Shown piece after piece: positions 16,739 through 25,762 of a stretch of DNA of 64,000 nucleotides. The position numbers and the translations under genes were made by a program. The notes under the pieces were generated by a model, which worked only from the letters and a program-made list of their open reading frames with translations, had not been told where the DNA came from and made no database searches. How positions within the stretch are numbered: the stretch's first letter is position 1; each line of letters starts with the position of its first letter. Location of the stretch: positions 2,510,501 to 2,574,500 of the forward strand of contig NZ_CP089391.1 in NCBI RefSeq assembly GCF_027594865.1. The letters are read 5' to 3'. The DNA comes from Bradyrhizobium xenonodulans (GTDB lineage: Bacteria > Pseudomonadota > Alphaproteobacteria > Rhizobiales > Xanthobacteraceae).

Positions 16739-16750
16739 ATTTTCGAAAAT
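16739..16750. promoter_or_regulatory. GntR operator candidate B
   Basis: ATTTTCGAAAAT, a perfect 12-bp palindrome identical to the core of the site at 15906-15921. A further half site ATTTTCGTAA lies at 16721-16730. The position is between the divergent GntR and dehydrogenase starts. Confidence 0.65.
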
Positions 16751-16774
16751 ATGGCTTTGGGAGGCAGTGAGATC

Positions 16775-17767
16775 ATGAGGGCGGTGCTGGTGCGTCAGCC
16801 GGGTGGGCCGGATGCACTCGAATTGGTCGAGCTGCCGGTGCCTGTGCCCGGACCCGGCCAGGTGCAGATCCGAGCCGAGGCGTTCGGGGTCGGGCAGCCC
16901 GACGTGCTGATCCGGCGCGGCATCTACAAATGGATGCCGCCGCTGCCGGCCAATCCCGGCAATGACGTCGCCGGCCGCATTGCCGCGCTCGGGCCCGGCG
17001 TCGAGGGCTTTGCGATCGACCAGAAGGTGCTGCTGAGCGCGCGCGATCTGTCCCAGCGCGGCGGCTGTTATGCAGATTATGTGGTCGCGCCCGCGGATGC
17101 CGTTCATGCGCTGCCCGACGATGTCGATCTGCAAGCCGCCGTGTGCCTGTCGAACTACCAAGTGGCCTACGCTCTGCTGCACGAGTGCCGCCATCCGCGC
17201 GCGCCTGCGAGCGTGCTGGTGATCGGGGCTGCCGGCGGCGTCGGCACCGCGCTGGTGCAACTGGCGAAGCTCGCCGGGATGACCGTCATCGGCACGGTCT
17301 CGACCGAGGAGAAGGCCGCGTTCGCGAAGGCGAACGGCGCCGATCACATCATCTTCTACCGCCGCGAGGACGTGGTGGCGCGGACGCGGGAGTTGACCGG
17401 CGGCGAAGGCGTCGGTCTCGTGCTCGATCACGTCTGCGGGCCGGAATTCGCCGGTTATCTCGGCGCGCTCGGCAAATGGGGCACGCTGCTGTCGTACAAC
17501 GCCTTCGCCGGATTGCCGGAAGAGAATCTGATGGCGGCGATGCGCAATCATCTCGACATCTGTCCGGCCGTGCGCTGCTTCTCCTTCCACATCTACGACC
17601 ACGATCGCGACGGGCGCCGCGCACTCATGCGCAACGTGATCGAGGCACTGAGCCGCAATGCGATCAAGCCGGCGATCTCGGCGGTCCTGAAACTCGACGA
17701 GGTCCGGAAGGCCCATGCGCTGCTGGAGCAGGGCTCCGCGCTCGGCAAGATCATCATGACGCCATGA
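16775..17767 (+). CDS. Zinc-type quinone oxidoreductase-like dehydrogenase
   Basis: 330 residues of the medium-chain dehydrogenase/reductase superfamily. GroES-like N-terminal domain (about 1-125; PNPGNDVAGRIAALGPG-type loop, here NPGNDVAGRIAALGPGVEG), then a Rossmann domain with VIGAAGGVGTALVQLAKLAG. The structural zinc Cys cluster of alcohol dehydrogenases is absent, as in NADPH:quinone oxidoreductases. ATG 16775 was chosen because GGGAGG precedes it; an in-frame ATG at 16736 would place the start inside the operator. Likely reduces an enone or quinone intermediate. It is followed after 15 bases by the dioxygenase gene. Confidence 0.88.
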   Translation: MRAVLVRQPGGPDALELVELPVPVPGPGQVQIRAEAFGVGQPDVLIRRGIYKWMPPLPANPGNDVAGRIAALGPGVEGFAIDQKVLLSARDLSQRGGCYADYVVAPADAVHALPDDVDLQAAVCLSNYQVAYALLHECRHPRAPASVLVIGAAGGVGTALVQLAKLAGMTVIGTVSTEEKAAFAKANGADHIIFYRREDVVARTRELTGGEGVGLVLDHVCGPEFAGYLGALGKWGTLLSYNAFAGLPEENLMAAMRNHLDICPAVRCFSFHIYDHDRDGRRALMRNVIEALSRNAIKPAISAVLKLDEVRKAHALLEQGSALGKIIMTP

Positions 17768-17782
17768 GGGGATGGAGAGGGG

Positions 17783-18700
17783 ATGGACCGCACGATGACG
17801 ACACAAGCTCCCATTGCACGCTTCACCCGCCTGAGGCACGCGACCTTTGCCTCGCCCGATCCCGAGCGGCTGCTCGACTATTACCGCGGCGTGATCGGTC
17901 TCGGTCTCGTCGGCCGTGACGGCGACCGCATCTGTCTCGCCAGCGATTCCGAGCAGCTCTCGCTCGTGATCGAGCGAGGGGCGGCGGCGCTGACCAGCAT
18001 TGCCTTCGAGATATCTCCCGATGTCGAGATCGAGGCGCTGGGCGCCGCGCTGAAGCAGGCCGATCTGAAGCCCGAGTTGCGGAGCGATCCGCTGCCTGGC
18101 GTCTCTCGGCTGCTCTCCTTCAATGACCCCGAAGGCACGCGCTTCGAGCTGATCCAGGGCTGGACACCGACGCCCGCGCAGGAGCGGATCGGCGGGCTCG
18201 CCGTCGTCAAGCTCGGCCATGTCGCCCTTCGGACGCCCGATCCGCGCGCGGCATCGGAGTTTTACGCGAACGTCATGGGCCTTCGGGTCTCCGACTGGAT
18301 CGAGGACCGCTTCGTCTTCATGCGCAGCGGCTATGAACATCACACGCTGAACTTCGCCCGCGCGCCCGATCGGGGCCTGCATCATTTTGCGTTCGAGCTG
18401 CGCGGGGCGACCCACATGCATCAGGCCTGCGATCATCTGGCGCGGCACAAGCTTCCCGTTCTCTGGGGCCCGGTGCGTCACGGCCCCGGGCACAACACGG
18501 CGATCTATCACCGCAATCCCGACGGGCATCTGGTCGAGCTGTTTTGCGATCTCGACCGAATGACCGACGAGGAGCTCGGCTATTTCGAGCCGCGTCCCTG
18601 GCACCGCGATCGCCCGCAGAGGCCAAAGGTCTGGGTCGGCCTGCCGCGCGACGTCTGGGGCATGCCGCCGTCACCGGAATGCACGGAGTTCGCCCGCTAG
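17783..18700 (+). CDS. VOC superfamily extradiol-type dioxygenase
   Basis: 305 residues with two vicinal-oxygen-chelate modules (about 12-125 and 150-270). The second module holds the probable iron facial triad: His in LGHVALRTPDP, His in LHHFAFELRG and Glu in GHLVELFCD. This two-module layout is that of type I extradiol ring-cleavage enzymes such as 2,3-dihydroxybiphenyl dioxygenase, which open catechols next to the diol. Start ATG 17783; a second ATG at 17795 fits the upstream AGAGGGG better. It shares an operon with the dehydrogenase and with the Bug receptor at 18776. The aromatic substrate is unknown. Confidence 0.85.
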   Translation: MDRTMTTQAPIARFTRLRHATFASPDPERLLDYYRGVIGLGLVGRDGDRICLASDSEQLSLVIERGAAALTSIAFEISPDVEIEALGAALKQADLKPELRSDPLPGVSRLLSFNDPEGTRFELIQGWTPTPAQERIGGLAVVKLGHVALRTPDPRAASEFYANVMGLRVSDWIEDRFVFMRSGYEHHTLNFARAPDRGLHHFAFELRGATHMHQACDHLARHKLPVLWGPVRHGPGHNTAIYHRNPDGHLVELFCDLDRMTDEELGYFEPRPWHRDRPQRPKVWVGLPRDVWGMPPSPECTEFAR

Positions 18701-18775
18701 CCAGCTCGCATACGACTTGAAGAGCGCCGCACTCATTGCGGCCAACGACACAACAATCAAAGGGAGAAAGCATCC

Positions 18776-19765
18776 ATGCGACGGATGAAGCGGCTTGCTG
18801 CGGCAATTTTTCTGCTGGGCGGTTTTCTTGGCGGTTGGCTTGTAGTCACACCGGCGGCGGCCGACAATTATCCGTCGCGTCCGATCCGGCTGCTGCACGG
18901 ATTTGCCGCCGGCGGGGCGGCCGACGCACTGTCGCGCATCATCGCTGACGGACTCTCGAAGAAGCTCGGGCAGCCGATCATCGTCGAGGCCAAGCCCGGT
19001 GCCGGCGGCAACATCGCCGCGGATGCCGTCGCGAAGGCGGCGCCCGACGGCTACACGCTCGGGCTGGTCACCGGGGCGCACGCGATTTCCGCGGCGACCT
19101 ACAAGAGCCTCGCGTACCAGCCAGCCGAGAGCTTCGAGATGATCTCGACGCTGGTCTACTACGCGCTCGTCATCGCCGTGCGCAACGACCACCCTGCGAA
19201 GTCGCTGGGCGAACTCATCGCCCTAGCCAAAGAGAAACCCGGCTCGCTCAGCTTCGGATCGGTCGGCTTCGGCAGTACGCATCACCTTGCCGGAGAGCTG
19301 CTGAACGCGACCGCCGGAATCGAGATCGTGCATGTGCCGTATCGCGGCGATTCTCAATCCGTCACAGCCTTGCTTGGCGGCGAGGTGCCGGTCATCGTCG
19401 GCACGCCCGTGCTGCTCGCCCCGCAGATCCAGGGCGGCGCGATCCGGGGCCTCGCCGTGACCTCGCCGACGCGCACCGCGTTGCTGCCCGACGTCCCCAG
19501 CGTTCAGGAAGCCGGCATCAAGGGCTATGACGTGCGCACCTGGGCCGGCCTCCTGGCCCCCAAGGGTACGCCGTCCGCCGTCATCGCCACGCTCAATTCA
19601 GCGACGCTCGACGTGCTCAGGGACACTGAAACCAGGCAGCGTCTGGAGACCGCCGTCGGCGGCGAGGTCCGCGGCAGCTCGCCCGAGGAGATGAAGAAGC
19701 TGATCGAGACCGAGATCGTCAAATGGACTGGCGTGGTGGAGCGCGCGAAGATCCCGAAGATCTGA
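18776..19765 (+). CDS. Bug family tripartite tricarboxylate receptor protein
   Basis: 329 residues. A Sec signal peptide (FLLGGFLGGWLVVTPAAA) precedes the mature YPSRPIRLLHGFAAGGAADALSR, the Bug hallmark; later GAGGNIAADAVAKAAPDGYT and VPYRGDSQSVTALLGG are the ligand-loop motifs. The start has AGGGAGAAAG upstream. It is only about 33 percent similar by eye to the receptor at 11654, so the two are not recent duplicates. Lying 75 bases after the dioxygenase gene, it probably captures the substrate of this catabolic island in the periplasm. Confidence 0.92.
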   Translation: MRRMKRLAAAIFLLGGFLGGWLVVTPAAADNYPSRPIRLLHGFAAGGAADALSRIIADGLSKKLGQPIIVEAKPGAGGNIAADAVAKAAPDGYTLGLVTGAHAISAATYKSLAYQPAESFEMISTLVYYALVIAVRNDHPAKSLGELIALAKEKPGSLSFGSVGFGSTHHLAGELLNATAGIEIVHVPYRGDSQSVTALLGGEVPVIVGTPVLLAPQIQGGAIRGLAVTSPTRTALLPDVPSVQEAGIKGYDVRTWAGLLAPKGTPSAVIATLNSATLDVLRDTETRQRLETAVGGEVRGSSPEEMKKLIETEIVKWTGVVERAKIPKI

Positions 19766-19813
19766 TCCAGGCGGCGTGCTGAAGCCCGACGACCGAGCCT
19801 CGGTCACGGATGC

Positions 19814-19827
19814 TTGACCGGGATCAA
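19814..19827 (+). promoter_or_regulatory. FNR/FixK-type box before the copper operon
   Basis: TTGACCGGGATCAA matches the TTGA-N6-TCAA consensus of FixK/FNR proteins. Its centre (19820.5) is about 29 bases before a TATGGT -10-like hexamer at 19849-19854, the spacing of a class II activated promoter with initiation near 19861. The downstream start is 19895. Almost the same geometry occurs at 60184-60201. Confidence 0.65.
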
Positions 19828-19894
19828 GGACTGCTTTCGGCGCTGGCGTATGGTACTGAGGCTGTGCTCCGGCCCGAAAGGTAAGTCGATCTTG

Positions 19895-20260
19895 ATGCGG
19901 TTCGTTCGTACCATCCTGGCATTCGCGATCGCCATATCCCTGGCGATGCTGCCGGTTGGCGCGTCCGCGGCTGGCCTCGCGATGTCACCGAACGACATGC
20001 AGACGACCATGCATCTGAGCGGCGATGCCGATATGTCGATGGACGATTGTTGTCCCGACATGAAGGGAACGGGCTCTCCGACCGGCGGCTACAAATGCGG
20101 GATGGGCTTCTGCTGCGTCGGCGGCACCATCGCGCTTGGCGACGTCAGGCCCATTGCCTTCGCGTTTCTCGCCGTTGCCGCGAGCCAGATCGCCATTCCC
20201 GCGGATCAGGTCGTCTCCTTCCGCGACGCCAGTCCTCCCTTCCGGCCTCCCCGAATCTGA
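19895..20260 (+). CDS. Small secreted Cys/Met/His-rich protein, likely metal binding
   Basis: 121 residues from ATG 19895, preceded by an AAAGGTAAG site. The signal peptide ends at about VGASAAG. The mature region is rich in metal-type ligands: MSPNDMQTTMHLSGDADMS, then DDCCPDM, then GYKCGMGFCC, followed by a hydrophobic segment (IAFAFLAVAASQIAIP). I do not recognise a named family, though short CC-containing secreted proteins are common in front of Cus-type operons. As first gene of a FixK-box-driven operon with FixH-like, CusB and CusA products, a periplasmic Cu or Ag chaperone is the best guess. An earlier in-frame TTG at 19814 overlaps the FixK box and is unlikely. Confidence 0.75.
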   Translation: MRFVRTILAFAIAISLAMLPVGASAAGLAMSPNDMQTTMHLSGDADMSMDDCCPDMKGTGSPTGGYKCGMGFCCVGGTIALGDVRPIAFAFLAVAASQIAIPADQVVSFRDASPPFRPPRI

Positions 20261-20360
20261 TCTCGCAAGCCTGAGACGCGTGCGGCGCGCCTGCGCGCGA
20301 TGACGACTGACGTGCGCATTTCATGTGCCACGGCCGGGATCAATTCATGAGGACTGGACA

Positions 20361-20753
20361 ATGCTTGCCAAATTCAGCACCGCGGCTGTTGCCGCCACCC
20401 TTTCGCTTGCCGCTTCCGCCGCGATGGCGGGCGCCGATGACTACACCTTCGAGCCGGTCAATCCGCAGATGAAGAAGGGCGACGACGTCACACTCGCCGT
20501 GCGCCTGACCAACAAGCAGACCGGCAAGCCGGTGTCGGACGCAGTCATCTTCAAGACCCGCGTCGACATGGCCCCGGACGGCATGGCCGAGATGGAGTCG
20601 GCGGTCGCCGCGCTGCCGTCGAAGGAGCCGGGCGTGTACGCCTTCAAGACGGACCTGCCGATGGCCGGCCGCTACCAGGTGACGCTGTCGGCGAAGGTGC
20701 AGGGCGAACCGGAGACCGTCACGGCCAAGGTGATCGTCACGGCGATCAAGTGA
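20361..20753 (+). CDS. FixH/YtkA-like periplasmic protein
   Basis: 130 residues from ATG 20361 (site GAGGACTGG). Signal peptide (AATLSLAASAAMAGADD) followed by one Ig-like beta-sandwich: FEPVNPQMKKGDDVTLAVRL, then AVIFKTRVDMAPDGMAEM, then GVYAFKTDLPMAGRYQVTLS. This is the FixH/YtkA-like domain often found beside CusBA pumps. Several Met and Asp residues in RVDMAPDGMAEME could hold Cu(I). It ends ten bases before cusB, in the same operon. Confidence 0.85.
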   Translation: MLAKFSTAAVAATLSLAASAAMAGADDYTFEPVNPQMKKGDDVTLAVRLTNKQTGKPVSDAVIFKTRVDMAPDGMAEMESAVAALPSKEPGVYAFKTDLPMAGRYQVTLSAKVQGEPETVTAKVIVTAIK

Positions 20754-20763
20754 GCGATACACC

Positions 20764-22188
20764 ATGAAAACGCTGCGTCTCCTGACGATCTTCGCGCTGG
20801 GCGGCGGCCTGGCCCTGGGCTTCTATTGGTCCTCGAACGATGCGGGCTGGCTGGCTCACGCCGACATCAGCGCCGCTGCGGCAGCCGCCGACCGAACCCC
20901 GCTCTATTACCGCGATCCGGGCGGAGCGCCGCTGTGGTCGGCGGGTCCGAAGAAGGATGATCGCGGCCGCGATTACGTCCCCGTCTACGATGACGATCGT
21001 GCTGCCTCCGAACCTGCCAGGTCGAAACAGCAGGCGGATTCCTCGCGAAAAATTCTCTACTACCGCAATCCCATGGGCCTGCCGGACACATCGCCGGTGC
21101 CCAAGAAGGATCCGATGGGGATGAGCTACGTGCCCGTCTACGACGGCGACGACATCGAGGACGGCTTGGTGAAGCTCTCGCCCGGCAAGATCCAGCGCAC
21201 CGGCGTGAGATCCGAGCTGGTCGCGCGGCGCCCGATCCGCGTGTCGGTCAAGGCGCCCGGCACGATCCAGCTGGACGAGCGCCGCGTGTCGGTGATCGCC
21301 ATGCGGGCCGAAAGCTTCGTTCAGAAGGTCGCGGATGTGACCACTGGCACGCGCGTGAAGGCCGGCCAGCCGCTGATGGAGATCTACAGCTCCGCGGTCG
21401 CGTCCGCGGCGGCGGAATATCTCGCGACGATCAGCTCCAAATCGGTCGGCAGCGTCGAGATCTACGGCCGCGGCTCGCGGCAGCGGCTCATCAATCTCGA
21501 CGTCCCGGAGCAGGCCATCGCGGAGATGGAGAAGACGCATGTCGCGCCCGTCACCGTCCGCTGGTCGGCGCCGCGCGACGGCATCGTGCTCGAGCGCAAC
21601 GCGATCGAAGGCATGCGGGCCAATCCGGGCGACGTGCTGTTCAGGATTGCGGACACCTCGGTGGTCTGGGCCCTGGTGGACGTGGCCGAGCGCGACCTCG
21701 GCAACATCGCGGTCGGCCAGCCCGTGGCGGTGCGCGCGCGCAGCTTTGCCGGCAAGACTTTCGCAGGGACGATCGCGGTCGTCTATCCGCAGGTGAACCG
21801 CGACACCCGGACGGTTCGGGTCCGGATCGAGCTCGCCAATCCGGACGCGGCGCTGCTGCCGGACATGTACATCGATGCCGACATCGACACGGCCGATGCC
21901 GCGCCGGTCCTGGCGGTGCCCGACAGCTCGGTGCTCGACACCGGCAGCCGTCAGGCCGTCCTCGTCGACAAGGGAGACGGGCGGTTCGAGCCGAGAGAGA
22001 TCAAGCTCGGCCGCCGCGGCGGCGGCTACATCGAGGTGCGGGACGGGCTTGCGGACGGCGAGGCGGTGGTGACCTCGGCCAACTTCCTGATCGATGCGGA
22101 AAGCAACCTGAAGGCGGCGCTGAAGGGGTTTGCGGACGCGGCTCCGCCGGCTTCCGACGCGGGCCACGCGATGGGAGAGCACAAATGA
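20764..22188 (+). CDS. cusB: CusB-type periplasmic adaptor with duplicated heavy-metal-binding domain
   Basis: 474 residues of the membrane fusion protein family. After an N-terminal membrane anchor (LTIFALGGGLALGFYW) there are two copies of the short heavy-metal-binding module: LYYRDPGGAPLWSAGPKKD to YVPVYDDD (about 43-78) and LYYRNPMGLPDTSPVPKKD to YVPVYDGDD (about 99-135). Then come the beta-barrel, lipoyl and hairpin parts (LVARRPIRVSVKAPGTI; FVQKVADVTTGTRVKAGQPL; ALVDVAERDLGNIAVG). It links the inner-membrane pump CusA to an outer-membrane channel. No channel gene follows. The stop overlaps cusA by four bases (ATGA), implying tight coupling. Confidence 0.92.
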   Translation: MKTLRLLTIFALGGGLALGFYWSSNDAGWLAHADISAAAAAADRTPLYYRDPGGAPLWSAGPKKDDRGRDYVPVYDDDRAASEPARSKQQADSSRKILYYRNPMGLPDTSPVPKKDPMGMSYVPVYDGDDIEDGLVKLSPGKIQRTGVRSELVARRPIRVSVKAPGTIQLDERRVSVIAMRAESFVQKVADVTTGTRVKAGQPLMEIYSSAVASAAAEYLATISSKSVGSVEIYGRGSRQRLINLDVPEQAIAEMEKTHVAPVTVRWSAPRDGIVLERNAIEGMRANPGDVLFRIADTSVVWALVDVAERDLGNIAVGQPVAVRARSFAGKTFAGTIAVVYPQVNRDTRTVRVRIELANPDAALLPDMYIDADIDTADAAPVLAVPDSSVLDTGSRQAVLVDKGDGRFEPREIKLGRRGGGYIEVRDGLADGEAVVTSANFLIDAESNLKAALKGFADAAPPASDAGHAMGEHK

Positions 22189-25100
22189 TCGCCCGCATCA
22201 TCGCCTGGTCGGCGCGCAATCTGCTGCTGGTGCTGTTCGGCACCGGCTTTGCCGCCGCCGCCGGTCTCTACGCGCTGGTTCATCTGCCGCTGGATGCGAT
22301 CCCGGACCTCTCGGATGCGCAGGTCATCGTCTACACCGAGTATCCCGGCCAGGCGCCGCAGGTGATCGAGGATCAGGTCACCTATCCGCTGACGACGGCC
22401 ATGCTGACCGTGCCGAAGTCCAAGGTGGTGCGCGGCTTCTCCTTCTTCGGCGTGTCGTTCGTCTACGTCATCTTCGAGGACGGCACGGACATCTACTGGG
22501 CGCGCTCGCGCGTCATGGAATTCCTCAACGGCGCGTCGTCCAGGCTTCCCGCCGGCGTCACGCCGACCATCGGGCCGGACGCGACCGGCGTCGGCTGGGT
22601 CTATCAATACGCGGTGATGTCCAGGGAGCTGAACCTCGCGGACACCCGCACGATCCAGGACTGGAATCTGAAATTCGCACTGGCCAGGGCCGAAGGCGTC
22701 GCCGAGGTCGCCGGCATCGGCGGCTTCGTCAAGCAGTACAACGTGGTGCTCGATCCGCAGCGGATGCGCGACCGCGGCATCAGCATGCAGAAGATCCGCG
22801 AGGCGATCCGCGCCAGCAATGCCGACGTCGGCGGCCGTACCGTCGAGCTGTCGGAGTTCGAATACGTCATTCGCGGCCGGGGCTACATCAAGAGCATCAA
22901 CGATCTCGGCAATATCGTCCTGAAGACCTCCGGCGGCACGCCGGTGTTGCTGCGGGACGTCGCCAAGGTCGAGCTCGGTCCCGACGAGCGGCGGGGCATC
23001 GCCGAGCTGAACGGCGAAGGCGAGGTCGCAAGCGGCATCGTGCTCCAGCGGTTCGGCGTCAACGCCCTCGACGTCATCGAAAACGTCAAGAAGCGCTTCA
23101 AGGAGATCGCGAGCAGCCTGCCGAAATCGGTCGAGATCGTGCCGGTTTACGATCGCTCCAGCCTGATCTACGCGGCCATCGATACGCTCAAGCATACGCT
23201 GTTCGAGGAGAGCATCGTCGTCGCGCTGGTCTGCATCGTGTTCCTGCTGCACGTCCGCAGCGCGCTGGTCGCGATCCTGATGTTGCCGGTCGGCGTGCTG
23301 ATGGCGTTCGGCGCCATGAAGCTGCTCGGGCTCGGATCGAACATCATGAGCTTAGGGGGCATCGCGATCGCGATCGGCGCCATGGTGGACGCCGCCATCG
23401 TCATGATCGAGAACGCCCACAAGCACCTCGAACGGGCCGGACCCGGCCAGTCGCGCGTGCAGATCCTGATCGATGCCGCGTCCGAGGTCGGGCCGGCGCT
23501 GTTCTTCAGCCTGCTGATCATCACCGTGTCGTTCATGCCGATCTTCACGCTGGAATCGCAGGAGGGGCGGCTGTTCAGCCCGCTGGCGTTCACGAAGACT
23601 TTTTCGATGGCCGCAGCAGCGCTCCTGTCCGTGACATTGGTGCCGGCGCTGATGGTGATCTTCGTCCGCGGCAGGATCGTTCCGGAACGCAGCAATGTCA
23701 TCAACCGCTTCCTGATCTGGATCTACCGTCCGGTGATCAAGGGTGTGCTGCGCGCCAGGATGCTGGTGATCCTGGCATCGCTCCTCGTGCTGGCGGTGAC
23801 GTTGTGGCCGGCGCGCCAGCTCGGCACCGAGTTCATGCCGACCCTGAACGAGGGAACGCTGCTCTACATGCCGACGACGCTGCCCGGCATCTCGGTCACC
23901 AAGGCGGCCGAGCTGATGCAGACGCAGGACCGCATCATCAAATCGTTCCCGGAGGTCGCCTCGGTCTACGGCAAGGCGGGACGTGCCGCGACCGCGACCG
24001 ATCCGGCGCCCACCGAGATGTTCGAGACGATCGTCAACCTGAAGCCGAAGGAGCAGTGGCGTCCTGGCGTCACCGTCGACGGCCTCATCGCCGAGATGGA
24101 CAAGGCGCTCCAGTTTCCCGGCGTCTCCAACGCCTGGACCATGCCGATCAAGGCGCGGATCGACATGCTGTCGACGGGCATCCGCACGCCGGTCGGCATC
24201 AAGGTCATGGGCACCGATCTCGTCGAGATCGACCGGCTCGCGAAGCAGATCGAGCGCGTCATCAAGGCCGTGCCCGGGACGTCGTCGGCCTACGCCGAGC
24301 GCGGCATCGGCGGCTATTATCTCGAGATCGTGCCGGACCGCGAAGCGCTCGCCCGCTACGGCATCCTGATCCAGGACGTTCAGGATACCATCGCGGCCGC
24401 TCTCGGCGGTCAGACCGTCACGACGACCGTGGAAGGCCGGCAGCGGTTCGCGGTGAACATGCGCTATCCGCGCGATCTTCGCGACAATCCCACCGCGATC
24501 GCCAGCGACGTCCTGGTGCCGATGCCGGCGGGCGGCGCGGTGCCGCTCGGCGAGGTGGCGAAGGTCGAGTCGGCGCGCGGGCCGACATCCATCCGCACCG
24601 AGAACGGGCAGCTGGCGACCTACATCTACGTCGACATCCGGGATCGCGACATCGGCAGCTACGTGGCCGATGCGCAGCGCGCCGTCACGGAGAGCATCCA
24701 GTTCCCGCCCGGATACTACGTGGTCTGGAGCGGCCAGTACGAATATCTGCAGCGCGCCGCGGCCCGTCTGAAGATCGTGGTGCCCGTGACGCTCACGATC
24801 ATCTTCCTGCTGCTGTACCTGAACTTCAGGGCGATGACCGAGACCCTGATCGTCATGCTGTCGCTGCCGTTCGCGCTGGTCGGCGGCATCTGGATGATGT
24901 GGTGGCTCGGCTTCAACATGTCGGTCGCCGTCGTGGTCGGCTTCATCGCGTTGGCCGGCGTCGCCGCCGAGACCGGCGTCGTGATGCTGATCTATCTCGA
25001 CCACGCGCTGGCGGAGATGACCGCGAGGCGCAGCGCCGAGGGCCGGCCCCTCGATCGTCACGACCTCCACGACGCCATCATGGAGGGCGCCGTCGAGCGC

Positions 25101-25373
25101 GTGCGGCCCAAGATGATGACCGTGGTCGCCATCATGGCGGGATTGCTGCCGATCATGTGGAGCACGGGTCCGGGATCGGAGATCATGCAGCGCATCGCGG
25201 TGCCGTTGATCGGCGGAATGACGTCATCGACGCTGCTGACGCTTGTTGTGATCCCCGCGATCTTTGGGTTGGTGAAGGGGCGGGGGCTGCCGCCGGGCGA
25301 ACGGCAGGCACCTGCCGATGAACACGGCGTCGAAACGGTGAGCGGGCTGCGGGTGTCTCAAGCGGCCGAGTAG
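22185..25373 (+). CDS. cusA: CusA-type (HME4) Cu/Ag efflux RND pump
   Basis: 1062 residues, the normal size, with twelve transmembrane helices in two halves around large periplasmic loops. The TM4 signature AIAIGAMVDAAIVMIENAHK (about 390-410) is that of the HME4 monovalent-cation group. Met612 (TEMFET) and Met661 (IDMLSTGI) correspond to methionines that carry Cu(I) in E. coli CusA. It exports Cu(I) or Ag(I) from cytoplasm and periplasm with proton exchange. It is the last clear gene of the operon started by the FixK-type box. Confidence 0.93.
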   Translation: MIARIIAWSARNLLLVLFGTGFAAAAGLYALVHLPLDAIPDLSDAQVIVYTEYPGQAPQVIEDQVTYPLTTAMLTVPKSKVVRGFSFFGVSFVYVIFEDGTDIYWARSRVMEFLNGASSRLPAGVTPTIGPDATGVGWVYQYAVMSRELNLADTRTIQDWNLKFALARAEGVAEVAGIGGFVKQYNVVLDPQRMRDRGISMQKIREAIRASNADVGGRTVELSEFEYVIRGRGYIKSINDLGNIVLKTSGGTPVLLRDVAKVELGPDERRGIAELNGEGEVASGIVLQRFGVNALDVIENVKKRFKEIASSLPKSVEIVPVYDRSSLIYAAIDTLKHTLFEESIVVALVCIVFLLHVRSALVAILMLPVGVLMAFGAMKLLGLGSNIMSLGGIAIAIGAMVDAAIVMIENAHKHLERAGPGQSRVQILIDAASEVGPALFFSLLIITVSFMPIFTLESQEGRLFSPLAFTKTFSMAAAALLSVTLVPALMVIFVRGRIVPERSNVINRFLIWIYRPVIKGVLRARMLVILASLLVLAVTLWPARQLGTEFMPTLNEGTLLYMPTTLPGISVTKAAELMQTQDRIIKSFPEVASVYGKAGRAATATDPAPTEMFETIVNLKPKEQWRPGVTVDGLIAEMDKALQFPGVSNAWTMPIKARIDMLSTGIRTPVGIKVMGTDLVEIDRLAKQIERVIKAVPGTSSAYAERGIGGYYLEIVPDREALARYGILIQDVQDTIAAALGGQTVTTTVEGRQRFAVNMRYPRDLRDNPTAIASDVLVPMPAGGAVPLGEVAKVESARGPTSIRTENGQLATYIYVDIRDRDIGSYVADAQRAVTESIQFPPGYYVVWSGQYEYLQRAAARLKIVVPVTLTIIFLLLYLNFRAMTETLIVMLSLPFALVGGIWMMWWLGFNMSVAVVVGFIALAGVAAETGVVMLIYLDHALAEMTARRSAEGRPLDRHDLHDAIMEGAVERVRPKMMTVVAIMAGLLPIMWSTGPGSEIMQRIAVPLIGGMTSSTLLTLVVIPAIFGLVKGRGLPPGERQAPADEHGVETVSGLRVSQAAE

Positions 25374-25762
25374 GATCGCAGAGATGCCGGCGCGGTTCCC
25401 TCCAGGAGGTGAACTCTTCGTGACGCGCGGCGGCGATTTGAGGGTAAAGCTCGGATTGACAGCTCCGCCGTCACGGTTTCTATTTGCGGCGACGGGGGCG
25501 TGCGATCCCCCCGCGAGGCGACATGCCGAAGCATCGCGTCCTGATCACCAAGGGCGCTGCATGTCATTTTCGACCTCCAAGCCATCCTACAACAAGCCAT
25601 CCTGCAAATCCTCCCGACAGATCGGCGCGCGGCCACACCGACGCGTTATAGGCGTGCGCATCGGGTGCCGGCACCCTGTTGCGCCTCGTGGCGATTGTCC
25701 GGAGGTGCGGCGTCACAAAGCCGGCTTCACCTGGGGCGGGGATGACCACCGGGAGAACGATC
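25374..25762. other. 389-base gap, no supported gene
   Basis: Both strands have open frames but none shows a recognisable domain, signal peptide or good ribosome site, and codon use looks random. No clear terminator was found after cusA. Confidence 0.5.

Noticed and set aside
22130..25321. 1063-codon open frame overlapping cusA in another frame
   Set aside because: It is an out-of-frame shadow of cusA, Arg/Ala/Gly-rich with no domain. The cusA frame has all pump motifs.
22185..25373. Loss of the third CusA methionine
   Set aside because: I could place two of the three known methionines by context but not the third with certainty, so I make no claim.
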